Of a DNA stretch of 64,000 nt, positions 44,656-53,950 are shown one piece after another. Within the stretch, counting starts at the first letter, position 1, and each line of letters starts with the position of its first letter. The position numbers were made by a program, and so were the translations under genes. Origin of the DNA: JAIROC01 sp031553535 (GTDB taxonomy: Bacteria; Bacteroidota; Bacteroidia; Bacteroidales; WCHB1-69). The notes beneath the pieces were generated by a model. That model was not told where the DNA came from. It saw nothing but the letters and a program-made list of their open reading frames with translations, and did not search any database. The stretch lies in the NCBI GenBank assembly GCA_031553535.1, contig JAVBLM010000049.1:1-64000 (forward strand), read 5' to 3'.

Positions 44656-46182
44656 GTGATTAATTTAGAGGAATTTAAAGCAATCGTTTTTTTTGGGAAA
44701 ACGTTAAAATTAACAAAAGAAGACCAAAAGCAGGTTGAAGATAGCTATCATTTTTTGTTATCATTTGCTCAGAAGAAGGTCATTTATGGGATAAATACCG
44801 GATTTGGTCCGATGGCACAATATAAGGTTTCGGATGAAGATATTCAAAATTTACAGTATAATATAATCCGTTCCCATTCAAGCGGGGCAGGGAAGCCGTT
44901 GGAAGAAATATATGTAAAAGCGGCTATGCTTTCAAGATATAGAACGTTTCTGTCCGGAAAATCGGGAGTACATATCGATACCCTTCTGCTGCTTAAGGAA
45001 TTTATTAACAGGGGAATTTATCCCTACATTCCGGAGCATGGGAGTGTTGGTGCCAGTGGGGATTTGGTTCAATTATCACATCTTGCTTTAACGTTGATCG
45101 GTGAAGGGGAAGTATTTTATAAAAATGATAAAAGAAGTACTGCTGATGTTTTGAAAGAGCAAAACCTGAATCCCTTAAGTATGTATTTGCGGGAAGGATT
45201 GGCATTGGCCAATGGAACTTCTTTCATGACAGGGATAGGTTTGGTTAATCTCGTTTATTCGCAAAAGTTATTACAATGGGCGCTTATTGTTTCTACATTA
45301 ATGAATGAAATAGCATCTTCATATGATGATTTTATGTCTGAGCAACTCAGTGATGTAAAATTACACGACGGACAGCGGAAAGTGGCAGCCCTGATGCGTA
45401 AAATAGCTCAGGGAAGCAAATGTATGAAAAACAGGCAGAAAGAACTTTATGATAAAGAAACGAAAGATACGGTTTTACAGCATAAAGTACAGCCTTATTA
45501 TTCTCTTCGTTGTGTTCCGCAAATTTTAGGTCCTATATATGACGAGTTAATGAATGCCGAGAGCGTATTGATTAATGAGCTTAACTCTGTAGATGATAAT
45601 CCTATCGTAGATATGGACACTAAATCGGTATACCATGGAGGTAATTTCCATGGAGATTATGTCTCGTATGAGATGGATAAACTTAAGATAGGAATTACCA
45701 AGCTGACTATGTTGATGGAACGTCAACTTAATTATCTGCTTCACGATAAAATAAATGGGATTTTGCCGCCATTTCTTAACTTTGGTAATTTGGGGTTGAA
45801 TTACGGTTTACAAGGAACCCAATTTACTGCAACTTCCACAACGGCAGAATGCCAGACATTATCTAATCCCATGTGTGTACATAGTATTCCGAATAATAAC
45901 GATAATCAGGATATTGTGAGCATGGGAACAAATGCCGCATTAATAGCGAAGCATATTATAGAAAATTCGTTTCAGGTAATGGCTATCCATGCTATTGCAT
46001 TGGCTCAGGCTGTAGATTACCTGAAAATACAAGATAATTTATCTCCTGCAACAAAGGAATTCTATATTCAAATACGGGAAATTATTCCTCTTTTTATTCA
46101 AGATGAGCCTAAATATAAGAAAATAGATCAAATAGTGTCTTATCTGAAGAATGGTAACCCCATGATAGAACTTAAATCTTAA
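44656..46182 (+). CDS. Tyrosine ammonia-lyase of the flexirubin/aryl-polyene type
   Basis: The 508-residue product starts at GTG. It has the MIO-forming triad Ala133-Ser134-Gly135 in GSVGASGDLVQLSHLAL, the catalytic Tyr44 in VIYGINTGFG, the IIRSHSSGAGKPL segment (about 70-82) and the NNDNQDIVSMG segment. It closely recalls, from memory, the characterised tyrosine ammonia-lyase of Flavobacterium johnsoniae (same RSHSSG-GKPL and GEGEVFYK stretches), so I prefer tyrosine over histidine as substrate. It makes 4-coumaric acid, the starter for aryl-polyene or flexirubin pigments. It leads the operon; fabG-type follows after 7 bases. Confidence 0.87.
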   Translation: MINLEEFKAIVFFGKTLKLTKEDQKQVEDSYHFLLSFAQKKVIYGINTGFGPMAQYKVSDEDIQNLQYNIIRSHSSGAGKPLEEIYVKAAMLSRYRTFLSGKSGVHIDTLLLLKEFINRGIYPYIPEHGSVGASGDLVQLSHLALTLIGEGEVFYKNDKRSTADVLKEQNLNPLSMYLREGLALANGTSFMTGIGLVNLVYSQKLLQWALIVSTLMNEIASSYDDFMSEQLSDVKLHDGQRKVAALMRKIAQGSKCMKNRQKELYDKETKDTVLQHKVQPYYSLRCVPQILGPIYDELMNAESVLINELNSVDDNPIVDMDTKSVYHGGNFHGDYVSYEMDKLKIGITKLTMLMERQLNYLLHDKINGILPPFLNFGNLGLNYGLQGTQFTATSTTAECQTLSNPMCVHSIPNNNDNQDIVSMGTNAALIAKHIIENSFQVMAIHAIALAQAVDYLKIQDNLSPATKEFYIQIREIIPLFIQDEPKYKKIDQIVSYLKNGNPMIELKS

Positions 46183-46189
46183 ATAGATT

Positions 46190-46918
46190 ATGAAATATGC
46201 ATTGGTAACAGGAGGATCCCGGGGAATAGGTCGAGCGATATGTTTGGAATTATCCAAATCAGGATATGGTATTTTGGTAAATTATGTATCGAATCAAAAT
46301 GCTGCCGAAGAAACGAAGAAAGCGATAGAAAGTCAGGGTGGAATAGCCGAATTAATGCCTTTTGATGTTGCTGATAAGAATGCCGTTGATACAACATTAA
46401 TTGCATGGATGGATGCACATCCGGATGATTTTATAGCTATATTAGTTAATAATGCAGGCATACGGCAGGATTCATTAATGATCTTTATGCAAGACGAACA
46501 GTGGGATAATGTGATGAAAATCAATTTGGACAGTTTTTTTTATGTTACCCGAAGAGTATTGAAAGATATGTTATCCAAACGTTTTGGTAGGATTATAAAT
46601 ATTGTATCGTTATCCGGATTAAAAGGTTTACCGGGACAAACGAATTATTCGGCGGCGAAAGCAGGTGTGATTGGTGCAACAAAAGCATTAGCACAGGAAG
46701 TCGCCCCCCGTAAAGTGACGGTTAATGCAGTTGCTCCCGGATTTATAGATACGGATATGACAAAAGATATGGATGAGTTTTCATTGAAAACAATGATTCC
46801 TTTGGGAAGATTCGGGAAAGCAGAGGAGGTTGCTTCATTGGTAGGCTTTTTATCTTCCGAACAAGCCGGTTATATTACCGGAGAAGTGATCTCTATTAAT
46901 GGAGGACTATATACATAA
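46190..46918 (+). CDS. 3-oxoacyl-ACP reductase (FabG-type SDR)
   Basis: The 242-residue product has the SDR cofactor motif TGGSRGIGRAI (about residues 7-17), NNAG (about 87-90), the catalytic Ser-Tyr-Lys set (SLSGLKG...YSAAKAG, about 141-158) and the C-terminal INGGLYT. It would reduce the 3-keto group in each chain-extension round with NADPH. It is probably pathway-specific given its place behind the ammonia-lyase. After it comes a 322-base gap. Confidence 0.9.
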   Translation: MKYALVTGGSRGIGRAICLELSKSGYGILVNYVSNQNAAEETKKAIESQGGIAELMPFDVADKNAVDTTLIAWMDAHPDDFIAILVNNAGIRQDSLMIFMQDEQWDNVMKINLDSFFYVTRRVLKDMLSKRFGRIINIVSLSGLKGLPGQTNYSAAKAGVIGATKALAQEVAPRKVTVNAVAPGFIDTDMTKDMDEFSLKTMIPLGRFGKAEEVASLVGFLSSEQAGYITGEVISINGGLYT

Positions 46919-47240
46919 TTAAGAATTAAAAATTAATAATTAAGGATTCTGCTAAAATCTATGAGATTAGTAGGAAAATAAGTTTAGTTAATAGTAAAAA
47001 GTGAAAAGTAAAGTTGCATTGAACAAATAAAATAGCGTCATTGCGAGGAACGAAGCGCTTGAGCCACGAAGTGTAGCGAAAGCATCGAAACGCAGTGAGA
47101 TAACCGAGCTTGCGAGCTCAACGGAGTTAATCTCTGTCATTTGCAGACATGGGATAATCCAGAGAAATTATTTATTAGAAACTGAATTGAGTAACTGAGT
47201 AAACAAAAAACATTCGGATTAGGAAATTGAAATATAATCT
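46919..47240. repeat. Intergenic gap with REP-like repeat
   Basis: This contains cgtcattgcgaggaacgaag, agcatcgaaacgcagtgaga, gagcttgcgagctcaacgga and gttaatctctgtcat (47035-47145), inverted relative to the copies at 12985 and 36034. No gene is seen. Transcription may start anew after it. Confidence 0.7.
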
Positions 47241-48464
47241 ATGAAAAGAGTTGTTATTACAGGTATGGGAATTTATTCTTGTATCGGGAAAGAATTGGGC
47301 GAAGTATGCAGGTCTCTTTATGAAGGGAAATCAGGTATAGGAATAGATCCTTTAAGGGCAGACTATGGTTATCGTTCCCCGTTAACAGGTATTGTGGAAC
47401 GTCCGCAGTTAAAGGGTTTTTTAGATAGACGTGCCAGGGCATGCATGGCAGAAGAAGCCGAATATGCTTATGTCGCAACATTGGAAGCCTTGAAAAATGC
47501 CCGGATTGATGATGATTATTTGGAAAACAATGAAGTTGGTATTTTCTTTGGCAATGATTCTTCCGCAAAGGCGGTGATAGAATCCCATACAATTGCCATG
47601 GAGAAGAAAGATACTACATTGATAGGTTCCGGTGCAATATTTCAGTCGATGAACTCTACCGTAACCATGAATTTATCAACCATTTTCAAGATTAAAGGGA
47701 TTAATCTGACTATAAGTGCAGCCTGTGCAAGCGGTTCCCATGCTATAGGAATGGGGTATACATTTATTCGCCATGGTATGCAGGATGTTGTATTATGTGG
47801 AGGTGCCCAGGAAACAAATTTTTATTCTATGGGTAGCTTTGATGGGTTGAGCGTGTTTTCTCTCCGGTTGGATGATCCTACAAAAGCTTCCCGCCCATTC
47901 GATGCAAGCCGGGACGGTTTGGTGCCCAGTGGAGGCGCTGCCTGTTTAGTACTGGAAGAGTACGAACATGCAAAAAAACGAGGGGCTACGATTTTGGCAG
48001 AAGTAATTGGGTATGGCTTTTCCTCTAATGGCGGAGCGGCTATTTCGCAGCCTAATGAGACAGGATCGTATATTGCAATGAAAAGGGCATTGAAAGATGC
48101 TCATATTCAAAGCAAAGATATTGATTATATCAATGCCCATGCAACTTCAACACCTCAGGGAGATGCTGTGGAGGCGATAGCAATAGATAAGTTGTTTTCA
48201 GGGACAAAGCCTTTGGTTAGCTCTACCAAATCAATGACAGGACATGAATGCTGGATGGCAGGAGCTAGTGAGATTGTTTATTCCATATTGATGATGCAGA
48301 ATTCCTTTGTGGCTCCTAATATCAATTTTGAACATCCGGATGAATATTCTCAAAAACTGAATATCGCAACAGAAACAATAAATAAAAATATAGATGTCTT
48401 TTTGTCAAATTCTTTTGGATTTGGAGGAACAAACAGTGCATTAGTGATTCGAAAAATTAAATAA
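47241..48464 (+). CDS. Beta-ketoacyl-ACP synthase (KS), FabF-like
   Basis: The 407-residue product has the condensing-enzyme triad: Cys162 in SAACASGSHA, His in NAHATSTPQGD (about residue 297) and His in STKSMTGHE (about 334), with FGFGGTNSALVI at the end. This is the complete KS of the operon. It would extend the 4-coumaroyl starter with malonyl units carried on the adjacent ACP. It is followed by the ACP gene after 5 bases. Confidence 0.92.
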   Translation: MKRVVITGMGIYSCIGKELGEVCRSLYEGKSGIGIDPLRADYGYRSPLTGIVERPQLKGFLDRRARACMAEEAEYAYVATLEALKNARIDDDYLENNEVGIFFGNDSSAKAVIESHTIAMEKKDTTLIGSGAIFQSMNSTVTMNLSTIFKIKGINLTISAACASGSHAIGMGYTFIRHGMQDVVLCGGAQETNFYSMGSFDGLSVFSLRLDDPTKASRPFDASRDGLVPSGGAACLVLEEYEHAKKRGATILAEVIGYGFSSNGGAAISQPNETGSYIAMKRALKDAHIQSKDIDYINAHATSTPQGDAVEAIAIDKLFSGTKPLVSSTKSMTGHECWMAGASEIVYSILMMQNSFVAPNINFEHPDEYSQKLNIATETINKNIDVFLSNSFGFGGTNSALVIRKIK

Positions 48465-48469
48465 TTACC

Positions 48470-48718
48470 ATGACTAGAGAAGAAGTAGTAAAAACAGTAA
48501 ATACCTTTTTAATAGAAGAAATAGAAGTAGAAGAAGATCTTTTGAAGGAAGATGCCTTGTTAAAAGAAGATCTTGGAATAGATAGTCTTGATTTTGTCGA
48601 CATTGTCGTGATAGTGGAACGCTACTTCGGATTTAAGATTAAGCCGGAAGAGATGTCCGATGTGCGAACATTAGCTCAATTCTATGATTATATAGCAGAT
48701 AAAGTAAAAGATAAATAA
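48470..48718 (+). CDS. Acyl carrier protein (polyene operon)
   Basis: The 82-residue product is an acidic carrier protein with the phosphopantetheine site Ser39 in LGIDSLDFVDIVV. It carries the growing polyene chain. It sits between the KS and acyltransferase genes with 2-5 base gaps. Confidence 0.92.
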   Translation: MTREEVVKTVNTFLIEEIEVEEDLLKEDALLKEDLGIDSLDFVDIVVIVERYFGFKIKPEEMSDVRTLAQFYDYIADKVKDK

Positions 48719-48720
48719 GA

Positions 48721-49614
48721 ATGGAGCAATCCCGCGAATGGAAAGGGAAAACAGGAGGGGGCAAATTCGGGCAAAAGAGTTTGTTCTTTATGCTCCGTCT
48801 CGTGAATGTTTCTCTTTTCTATCCGATATTATTTGCAATAGTTCCATTTTATATGCTTTTTGGGCGGAAGGGCTATAAAGCAATTATGCGATATTTTAAG
48901 CAGTGCTATGATCTTCCGGGATGGAAGGCCTTTTGTCAAACTTTTCGCAATCATTTGGTATTTGCTCAAGTGGTATTAGATAAGTTTTCTGTAGTGGCAG
49001 GAAATAAAGATCATTATACTATTGATATTACAGGGAAGGCGTATTTTGATGAATTGATGTCTAGGGATACCGGCTTTATTGTAGCGAGTTCGCATATCGG
49101 GAATTTCGAGATGGGGGGGTATATCTTTCAACAGAATAATAGGCAATTGAATGCACTTATCTATGGGGGAGAAGCTGAAGAAATGCTTCACAATAGAGTT
49201 CATGCTCTGAAAGAGGTAAATATTAATGCCATTTCGGTTAAGGAAGATATGTCTCATTTATTTACAATAAAGCAGGCATTGGAAAATGGTGAAATATTGA
49301 CAATTCCTTGCGATCGGGTTTATGGAAGTCCTAAAAAAGTAAAATGTGAATTCTTAGGACAAGAAGCTTATTTTCCGTTGGGTCCTTTTCGCTTGGCGGT
49401 ACAAATGAATGTTCCTGTGGTTGCTCTCTTCATGATGAAAGACAATAGTAAGAAATACCATGCATATATTCTTCCTGTTGAAGCAGACGCTATAGACCCC
49501 AATCTTGCTAAAAGAGCAGAATTATTGGCTTGTGAATTTGTCAGAAACTGTGAACAAATACTCCGGAAATATCCTCGTCAATGGTTTAATTTCTATGATT
49601 TTTGGAAAGTATAA
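48721..49614 (+). CDS. LpxL/HtrB-like lysophospholipid acyltransferase
   Basis: The 297-residue product has a hydrophobic N-terminal segment (about residues 17-45) and the acyltransferase motif SSHIGNFEMGGY (about 118-129, HxxxxE-type with the His and Glu), plus IPCDRVYG. Members in polyene clusters are thought to move the finished polyene acyl chain onto a lipid anchor at the inner membrane. It starts 2 bases after the ACP stop. A 104-base gap with AT-rich direct repeats (aacaactaacaattaacaac) follows. Confidence 0.85.
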   Translation: MEQSREWKGKTGGGKFGQKSLFFMLRLVNVSLFYPILFAIVPFYMLFGRKGYKAIMRYFKQCYDLPGWKAFCQTFRNHLVFAQVVLDKFSVVAGNKDHYTIDITGKAYFDELMSRDTGFIVASSHIGNFEMGGYIFQQNNRQLNALIYGGEAEEMLHNRVHALKEVNINAISVKEDMSHLFTIKQALENGEILTIPCDRVYGSPKKVKCEFLGQEAYFPLGPFRLAVQMNVPVVALFMMKDNSKKYHAYILPVEADAIDPNLAKRAELLACEFVRNCEQILRKYPRQWFNFYDFWKV

Positions 49615-49718
49615 ATTAAAAACGCAACAAGCAACAAGGATAAAGCCGATAAAATAGATAAAGTCAATAAAAGGATAAAATGCAGAAATTAATCATTAAC
49701 AACTAACAATTAACAACT

Positions 49719-50807
49719 ATGAAACTTCCGTCCCCTCAAAAAGAGATATACAGCAAAGAACGGATGACTGCTTTGCAAGCACAACGTTTTGCTCAGGAAA
49801 TAGCTTTTGGCCCCATTGTATTCCAGGTGTCACGCTTAATGGTGAAATTTGGGATATTCAAATTATTGGATGATCAAAAGGAAGGATTGACAATGAATGA
49901 AATTGTCGAAAAGACAAAACTATCCCGTTATGCGGTACAGGTTTTATTGGAATCGTCATTAACTATCGGAACGATTCTATTGAAAGAAGATAAGTTTATT
50001 TTATCCAAAGCTGGTTGGTTTTTAATTCATGACGAAATGGTTCAGGTGAATATGGCTTTTAATCATGATGTTAATTATTTGGGAACGTTTGATTTGGAAG
50101 GTTCTTTGCTACATGGGAAGCCAGAAGGGTTAAAAGTCTTCGGGGATTGGCCCACTATTTATGAAGGCTTGTCTCAATTACCGGAGCAGGTACAAAAGAG
50201 TTGGTTCGGTTTTGACCACTTTTATTCGGACAATTCCTTTAAGCAGGCATTGGAAATTGTATTCGCAGATAATCCGAAGACTTTATTGGATGTAGGCGGT
50301 AATACCGGAAGATGGGCTACGCAATGCGTAAGTTATTCCGATACGGTAAACGTAACAATCATGGATCTGCCCCAACAGTTGGAAATGATGAAACAACAGA
50401 CAAAGGGCCTAAAAGGTGCGGATCGTATTGATGGATATCCTGCAAATGTATTAGATAAAGCCACCGCTTTTCCTGAAGAGTTTGATGTTATATGGATGAG
50501 TCAGTTTTTAGATTGTTTTTCGGAAAAAGAGGTAACCGGCATTCTTACACGTGCGGCTGCTTCTATGAATTCCGGAAGCAGATTATTCATTATGGAGACA
50601 TTTTGGGACAGGCAGCGTTTCGAGACGGCATCCTATTGTCTGGCTCAGATCAGCCTGTATTTTACCGCTATGGCGAACGGTAACAGTAAGATGTATCATT
50701 CCCAAGATATGGAGCGTTGTGTAAATGAATCCGGACTGTTTATACAAACTATTCATGATGGATTGGGGTTAGGGCACAGCATAATGGAATGCAGAATTAG
50801 TTGTTAG
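49719..50807 (+). CDS. SAM-dependent methyltransferase of the O-methyltransferase type
   Basis: The 362-residue product has an N-terminal winged-helix/dimerisation domain (about residues 15-110) and a class I SAM-binding motif DVGGNTGRW (about 187-195), with IWMSQFLDCFSE (about 258-269) as the post-motif segment. In aryl-polyene and flexirubin clusters a methyltransferase changes the aryl head group (C- or O-methylation). The operon position supports that. Whether O or C is methylated cannot be read. Confidence 0.85.
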   Translation: MKLPSPQKEIYSKERMTALQAQRFAQEIAFGPIVFQVSRLMVKFGIFKLLDDQKEGLTMNEIVEKTKLSRYAVQVLLESSLTIGTILLKEDKFILSKAGWFLIHDEMVQVNMAFNHDVNYLGTFDLEGSLLHGKPEGLKVFGDWPTIYEGLSQLPEQVQKSWFGFDHFYSDNSFKQALEIVFADNPKTLLDVGGNTGRWATQCVSYSDTVNVTIMDLPQQLEMMKQQTKGLKGADRIDGYPANVLDKATAFPEEFDVIWMSQFLDCFSEKEVTGILTRAAASMNSGSRLFIMETFWDRQRFETASYCLAQISLYFTAMANGNSKMYHSQDMERCVNESGLFIQTIHDGLGLGHSIMECRISC

Positions 50808-50840
50808 TGATTAGCTGTTAGTGATTAATTAGTTATAAAG

Positions 50841-51206
50841 ATGAAAGAAAGTATATTGAGAGAGAAGAGTTTTCGCTTTGCAATAAGAATTGTGAATCTT
50901 TATGAGTATTTATGTAGAGAAAAAAAAGAATTTGTTTTATCCAAACAGGCTTTACGAAGTGGTACTTCTGTTGGAGCGATGACCAGGGAAGCAGAACATT
51001 CAGAAAGTAAAGCAGATTTTATTCATAAAATGGCAATAGCTCAAAAAGAAATCAACGAAACTATTTATTGGCTCGAATTATTGAAAGAAACAAAATATAT
51101 TTCATACGAAGAATTTGAAAGTATTGATGCAGATGTGATTGAAATTATCAAGATGATAACGTCAACAATAAAAACAACAAAATCAAAATTAACCACTAAC
51201 AACTAA
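50841..51206 (+). CDS. Four-helix-bundle protein (IVS/S23-like family)
   Basis: The 121-residue product is all-helical and matches the family found in 23S rRNA intervening sequences and elsewhere in Bacteroidota: FRFAIRIVNLYEYL, RSGTSVGAMTREAEHSESKADFIHKMAIAQKE and TIYWLELLKETKYI. Function unknown. It is flanked by inverted repeats (attagttgttagtgatta at about 50800 and its complement at about 51190), which are the spacer family of these genes. It seems to be an insertion into an otherwise tight polyene operon. Confidence 0.85.
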   Translation: MKESILREKSFRFAIRIVNLYEYLCREKKEFVLSKQALRSGTSVGAMTREAEHSESKADFIHKMAIAQKEINETIYWLELLKETKYISYEEFESIDADVIEIIKMITSTIKTTKSKLTTNN

Positions 51207-51218
51207 TCACTAAAAAAG

Positions 51219-51641
51219 ATGTCAATCCCTTCCATTTCACGGTACATTCCACAGCGTTTGCCTTTTGTTATGGTGGATAAACTGATCTTTTGTAATAACG
51301 AGCAAACACAGACAGAGTTCCTTATCCGGGAAGATAATCTATTTGTTGCAGATGGGCAGTTTCTGGAAATGGGTGTTTTGGAGAATGTTGCTCAGACATG
51401 TGCTGCCCGGTTAGGGTATTTAAATGAGAGTCAACCGGTAAAAATCGGAATGATCGGCTCGGTAGATAACTTTGAATTGTTTTATTCACCTTCCATAGGA
51501 GAGACAATTATTACCACCATTACTGTCACTGCTGAAGTTCTTAATGTTATATTATTATCGGCAAATACACTTTGTGGTGATACTTTGGTTGCTTCTTGTA
51601 ATATGAAAGTTATATTAACGGATATCGTAAGTGAATCATAG
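51219..51641 (+). CDS. Hotdog-fold dehydratase-like protein
   Basis: The 140-residue product is a FabZ/ApeI-like hotdog protein: IPQRLPFVMVDKLI (about residues 9-22), FLEMGVLENVAQTCAARLGY (about 47-66). The usual GHFPG segment with its catalytic His is not present; the equivalent region reads NLFVADGQFLEMG. Known for the family: dehydration of 3-hydroxyacyl-ACP. In this protein the catalytic set must differ, or it is a partner. It belongs to the polyene operon (6-base gap to the next gene). Confidence 0.78.
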   Translation: MSIPSISRYIPQRLPFVMVDKLIFCNNEQTQTEFLIREDNLFVADGQFLEMGVLENVAQTCAARLGYLNESQPVKIGMIGSVDNFELFYSPSIGETIITTITVTAEVLNVILLSANTLCGDTLVASCNMKVILTDIVSES

Positions 51642-51646
51642 AAGAT

Positions 51647-52078
51647 ATGGAGAAAGAAAAAGTTATATTGAAGGCGGAAAAGGAATTTAATGTACGTTTC
51701 AGCGAAGTGGATTCTATGGGTATTGTTTGGCATGGTTCCTATTCCCTTTATTTCGAAGATGCCCGGGAAGCATTCGGGAAGAAATTCGGCCTTGAATATT
51801 TGTATATGTTCGAGGAAGGCTTTTATGCCCCTTTGGTGGAGTTGCATTTCGAATACAAACGTCCTTTGAAATACAAAGATAAAGGTAGGGTAGAGGTTAC
51901 ATTTCGCAATACCGAGGCCGCCAAGATAATCTTTGACTATAAGATATTTTCTGTAGATTCCAATGAATTGATTGCAACAGGGTATTCTGTTCAGGTGTTT
52001 TTGGATAAGGATTATAGTTTGGTATGGTCGGCGCCTTCATTTTTTCTTCAATGGAAGCAACTCAACAGATTGATATGA
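51647..52078 (+). CDS. 4HBT-type acyl-ACP thioesterase
   Basis: The 143-residue product has the hotdog thioesterase motif VRFSEVDSMGIVWHGSYSLY (about residues 16-35), with the catalytic Asp and the VWH stretch, and YFEDAREAF. It would release or process polyene acyl thioesters. Its stop overlaps the next gene's start (ATGA). Confidence 0.85.
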   Translation: MEKEKVILKAEKEFNVRFSEVDSMGIVWHGSYSLYFEDAREAFGKKFGLEYLYMFEEGFYAPLVELHFEYKRPLKYKDKGRVEVTFRNTEAAKIIFDYKIFSVDSNELIATGYSVQVFLDKDYSLVWSAPSFFLQWKQLNRLI

Positions 52079-53229
52079 TATACAAGATAAGCGACAATAT
52101 TATTTCTTCATTGGGTTTTTCATCTTTAGAGAACTATCAGGCGGTTAAGACGGGAAGAATTGGATTGCAGTACTATGAACATGGATTTGGAGTACCTGAA
52201 CCATTCGTTGCTTCTTTATTGGCGGAAGAAAAACTTGATCATACTTTCTTTAACATGCCCAATACAGGAAAAATAAACTATACCAAACTGGAAAAGGCTG
52301 CGATCCTGTCGGTTTATAATGCTCTTTCCAAAGCGGATATTGATCCTTCTAATGATAATGTTTTATTTATCTTTTCAACTACAAAAGGAAATGTAGAGTT
52401 GTTGGAAAAGAATGATTATGAGTCCGAGCGTATTTATCTATGGCGTTCGGCACAATTGATTGCCGGATATTTTGGAAACAGCAATGAGCCGCTTGTTGTT
52501 AGCAATGCTTGCATATCGGGCGTTGCGGCTCAGATTTCCGCAACGCGATATTTAACATCTCAAAGAGTTAAATATGCTATTGTTGTGGGTGCGGAAGTGC
52601 TTTCGAAATTTATCATTTCCGGTTTCCAATCTTTTAAGGCATTGTCTCAGGAGATATGCAAACCTTTCGATAAGAACAGGACCGGCTTGAATCTGGGGGA
52701 AGCGGCAGCTACTATTATTTATTCGATTGCCGGTTCAGAGGATCATATTCTGGATAATGCAATTGTTTTAGAAAACGGAGCCATTTGCAATGATGCAAAT
52801 CATATATCGGGGCCATCCCGGACGGGTGAAGGGCTGTTTAATGCGATAACAAAGTCCATGCAGGGAATTGATAAAGAAGATATAAGTTTTATTAATGCTC
52901 ATGGAACGGCTACTCCATACAATGATGACATGGAATCGATAGCAATAGGACGGTATGAATTAAGCACTGTTCCGGTGAATAGCCTGAAAGCTTATTTCGG
53001 GCATACATTGGGCGCAGCGGGCGTTTTAGAAACAATTATATCTGCCTGTGCACTGGAAGATAATGTTATCCTCAAAAGTTTTGGATGTGAAGAGCAGGGT
53101 GTTACATCACCTATACAGGTAAATACAAGTGTGACGGCATCCGGTAAAAATAGATTCTTGAAACTGATATCAGGATTTGGCGGCAGCAATGCAGCAATCG
53201 TTATAAAAAGATACACCTCAAAAAAATAG
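52075..53229 (+). CDS. Second beta-ketoacyl synthase of the polyene operon
   Basis: I start at the ATG at 52075, which overlaps the thioesterase stop (ATGA); the longer frame to 52024 would overlap the previous gene by 55 bases. The 384-residue product has the triad Cys146 (VVSNACISG), His in INAHGTATPYNDD (about residue 280) and His in SLKAYFGHTLGAAG (about 315). It is shorter than standard FabF and lacks part of the N-terminus, as in the ApeR/ApeO-like enzymes of polyene clusters. It is 0 bases from the chain-length-factor-like gene, with which it probably forms a heterodimer. Confidence 0.87.
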   Translation: MIYKISDNIISSLGFSSLENYQAVKTGRIGLQYYEHGFGVPEPFVASLLAEEKLDHTFFNMPNTGKINYTKLEKAAILSVYNALSKADIDPSNDNVLFIFSTTKGNVELLEKNDYESERIYLWRSAQLIAGYFGNSNEPLVVSNACISGVAAQISATRYLTSQRVKYAIVVGAEVLSKFIISGFQSFKALSQEICKPFDKNRTGLNLGEAAATIIYSIAGSEDHILDNAIVLENGAICNDANHISGPSRTGEGLFNAITKSMQGIDKEDISFINAHGTATPYNDDMESIAIGRYELSTVPVNSLKAYFGHTLGAAGVLETIISACALEDNVILKSFGCEEQGVTSPIQVNTSVTASGKNRFLKLISGFGGSNAAIVIKRYTSKK

Positions 53230-53859
53230 ATGGAGTTGGAATTGGAAATAAAGTCATATTGCCGGATTACAAATCATAGCGTGTCTTTGAATGGGAAGGA
53301 AATACCTGTAACCCGTTCGAATGAAGAAGAAAGTATATGGTTGGACGATATCTATAGGTCATTGAAAATGCAATACCTGAAGTTTTTCAAGATGGACGGC
53401 CTTTGCAAAGCCGGTTTTCTGGCGGCGGAATTGGTATGCAACGATTGCGGTTTGGACAGAGATAACCCGAAAAGAGATACGGCAATTGTATGCGTTAATA
53501 GTTCTTCTTCTTTAGACGATGATACCGTTTACCAGCAGACGATTGAAGACAAAGATAATTATTATCCGAGTCCTTCTGTTTTTGTTTATACGCTGGCAAA
53601 TATTGTAACGGGAGAAATCGCGATACGTCATAAAATTATGGGGGAGACTTCCTTCTATATTACCGAGAACTTTTCCCCGCAATATATTTGTGACACAATA
53701 AATGATGTGTTTGCAGATAATTCCGTTAACGGATTGTTATGTGGATGGACAGAATATTATCATGGCAATTGTGATGTCTTGATGATGTATATTTGCCGAA
53801 GCGACGAATCCCCGGTGAAGCTGATATCACAACATATTGCCGGCTTGTATGGTATTTAA
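53230..53859 (+). CDS. Ketosynthase-like partner (chain-length-factor-like), short
   Basis: The 209-residue product resembles the N-terminal part of a ketosynthase fold (AIVCVNSSSSLDDDTVYQQ, SPSVFVYTLANIVTGEIAIRHK, FYITENF) but lacks the active Cys, where VYTLANIVTG stands, and lacks the His residues altogether. It follows the preceding KS immediately. Similar short KS-like proteins in aryl-polyene clusters serve as a noncatalytic partner; that is inferred by position. It ends the operon. Confidence 0.75.
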   Translation: MELELEIKSYCRITNHSVSLNGKEIPVTRSNEEESIWLDDIYRSLKMQYLKFFKMDGLCKAGFLAAELVCNDCGLDRDNPKRDTAIVCVNSSSSLDDDTVYQQTIEDKDNYYPSPSVFVYTLANIVTGEIAIRHKIMGETSFYITENFSPQYICDTINDVFADNSVNGLLCGWTEYYHGNCDVLMMYICRSDESPVKLISQHIAGLYGI

Positions 53860-53950
53860 TATTCCTTGGAGCAAGTTTGTTCTTTCCGTTTCCGCTATAG
53901 TAATGTCGTGAGCTTACTTATCGGTTGTCATTATGTATGGGGAATTTTTG

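Noticed and set aside
52024..52074. Longer start for the second ketosynthase
   Set aside because: It would overlap the thioesterase by 55 bases; the ATGA overlap at 52075 is the usual coupling seen elsewhere in this operon.
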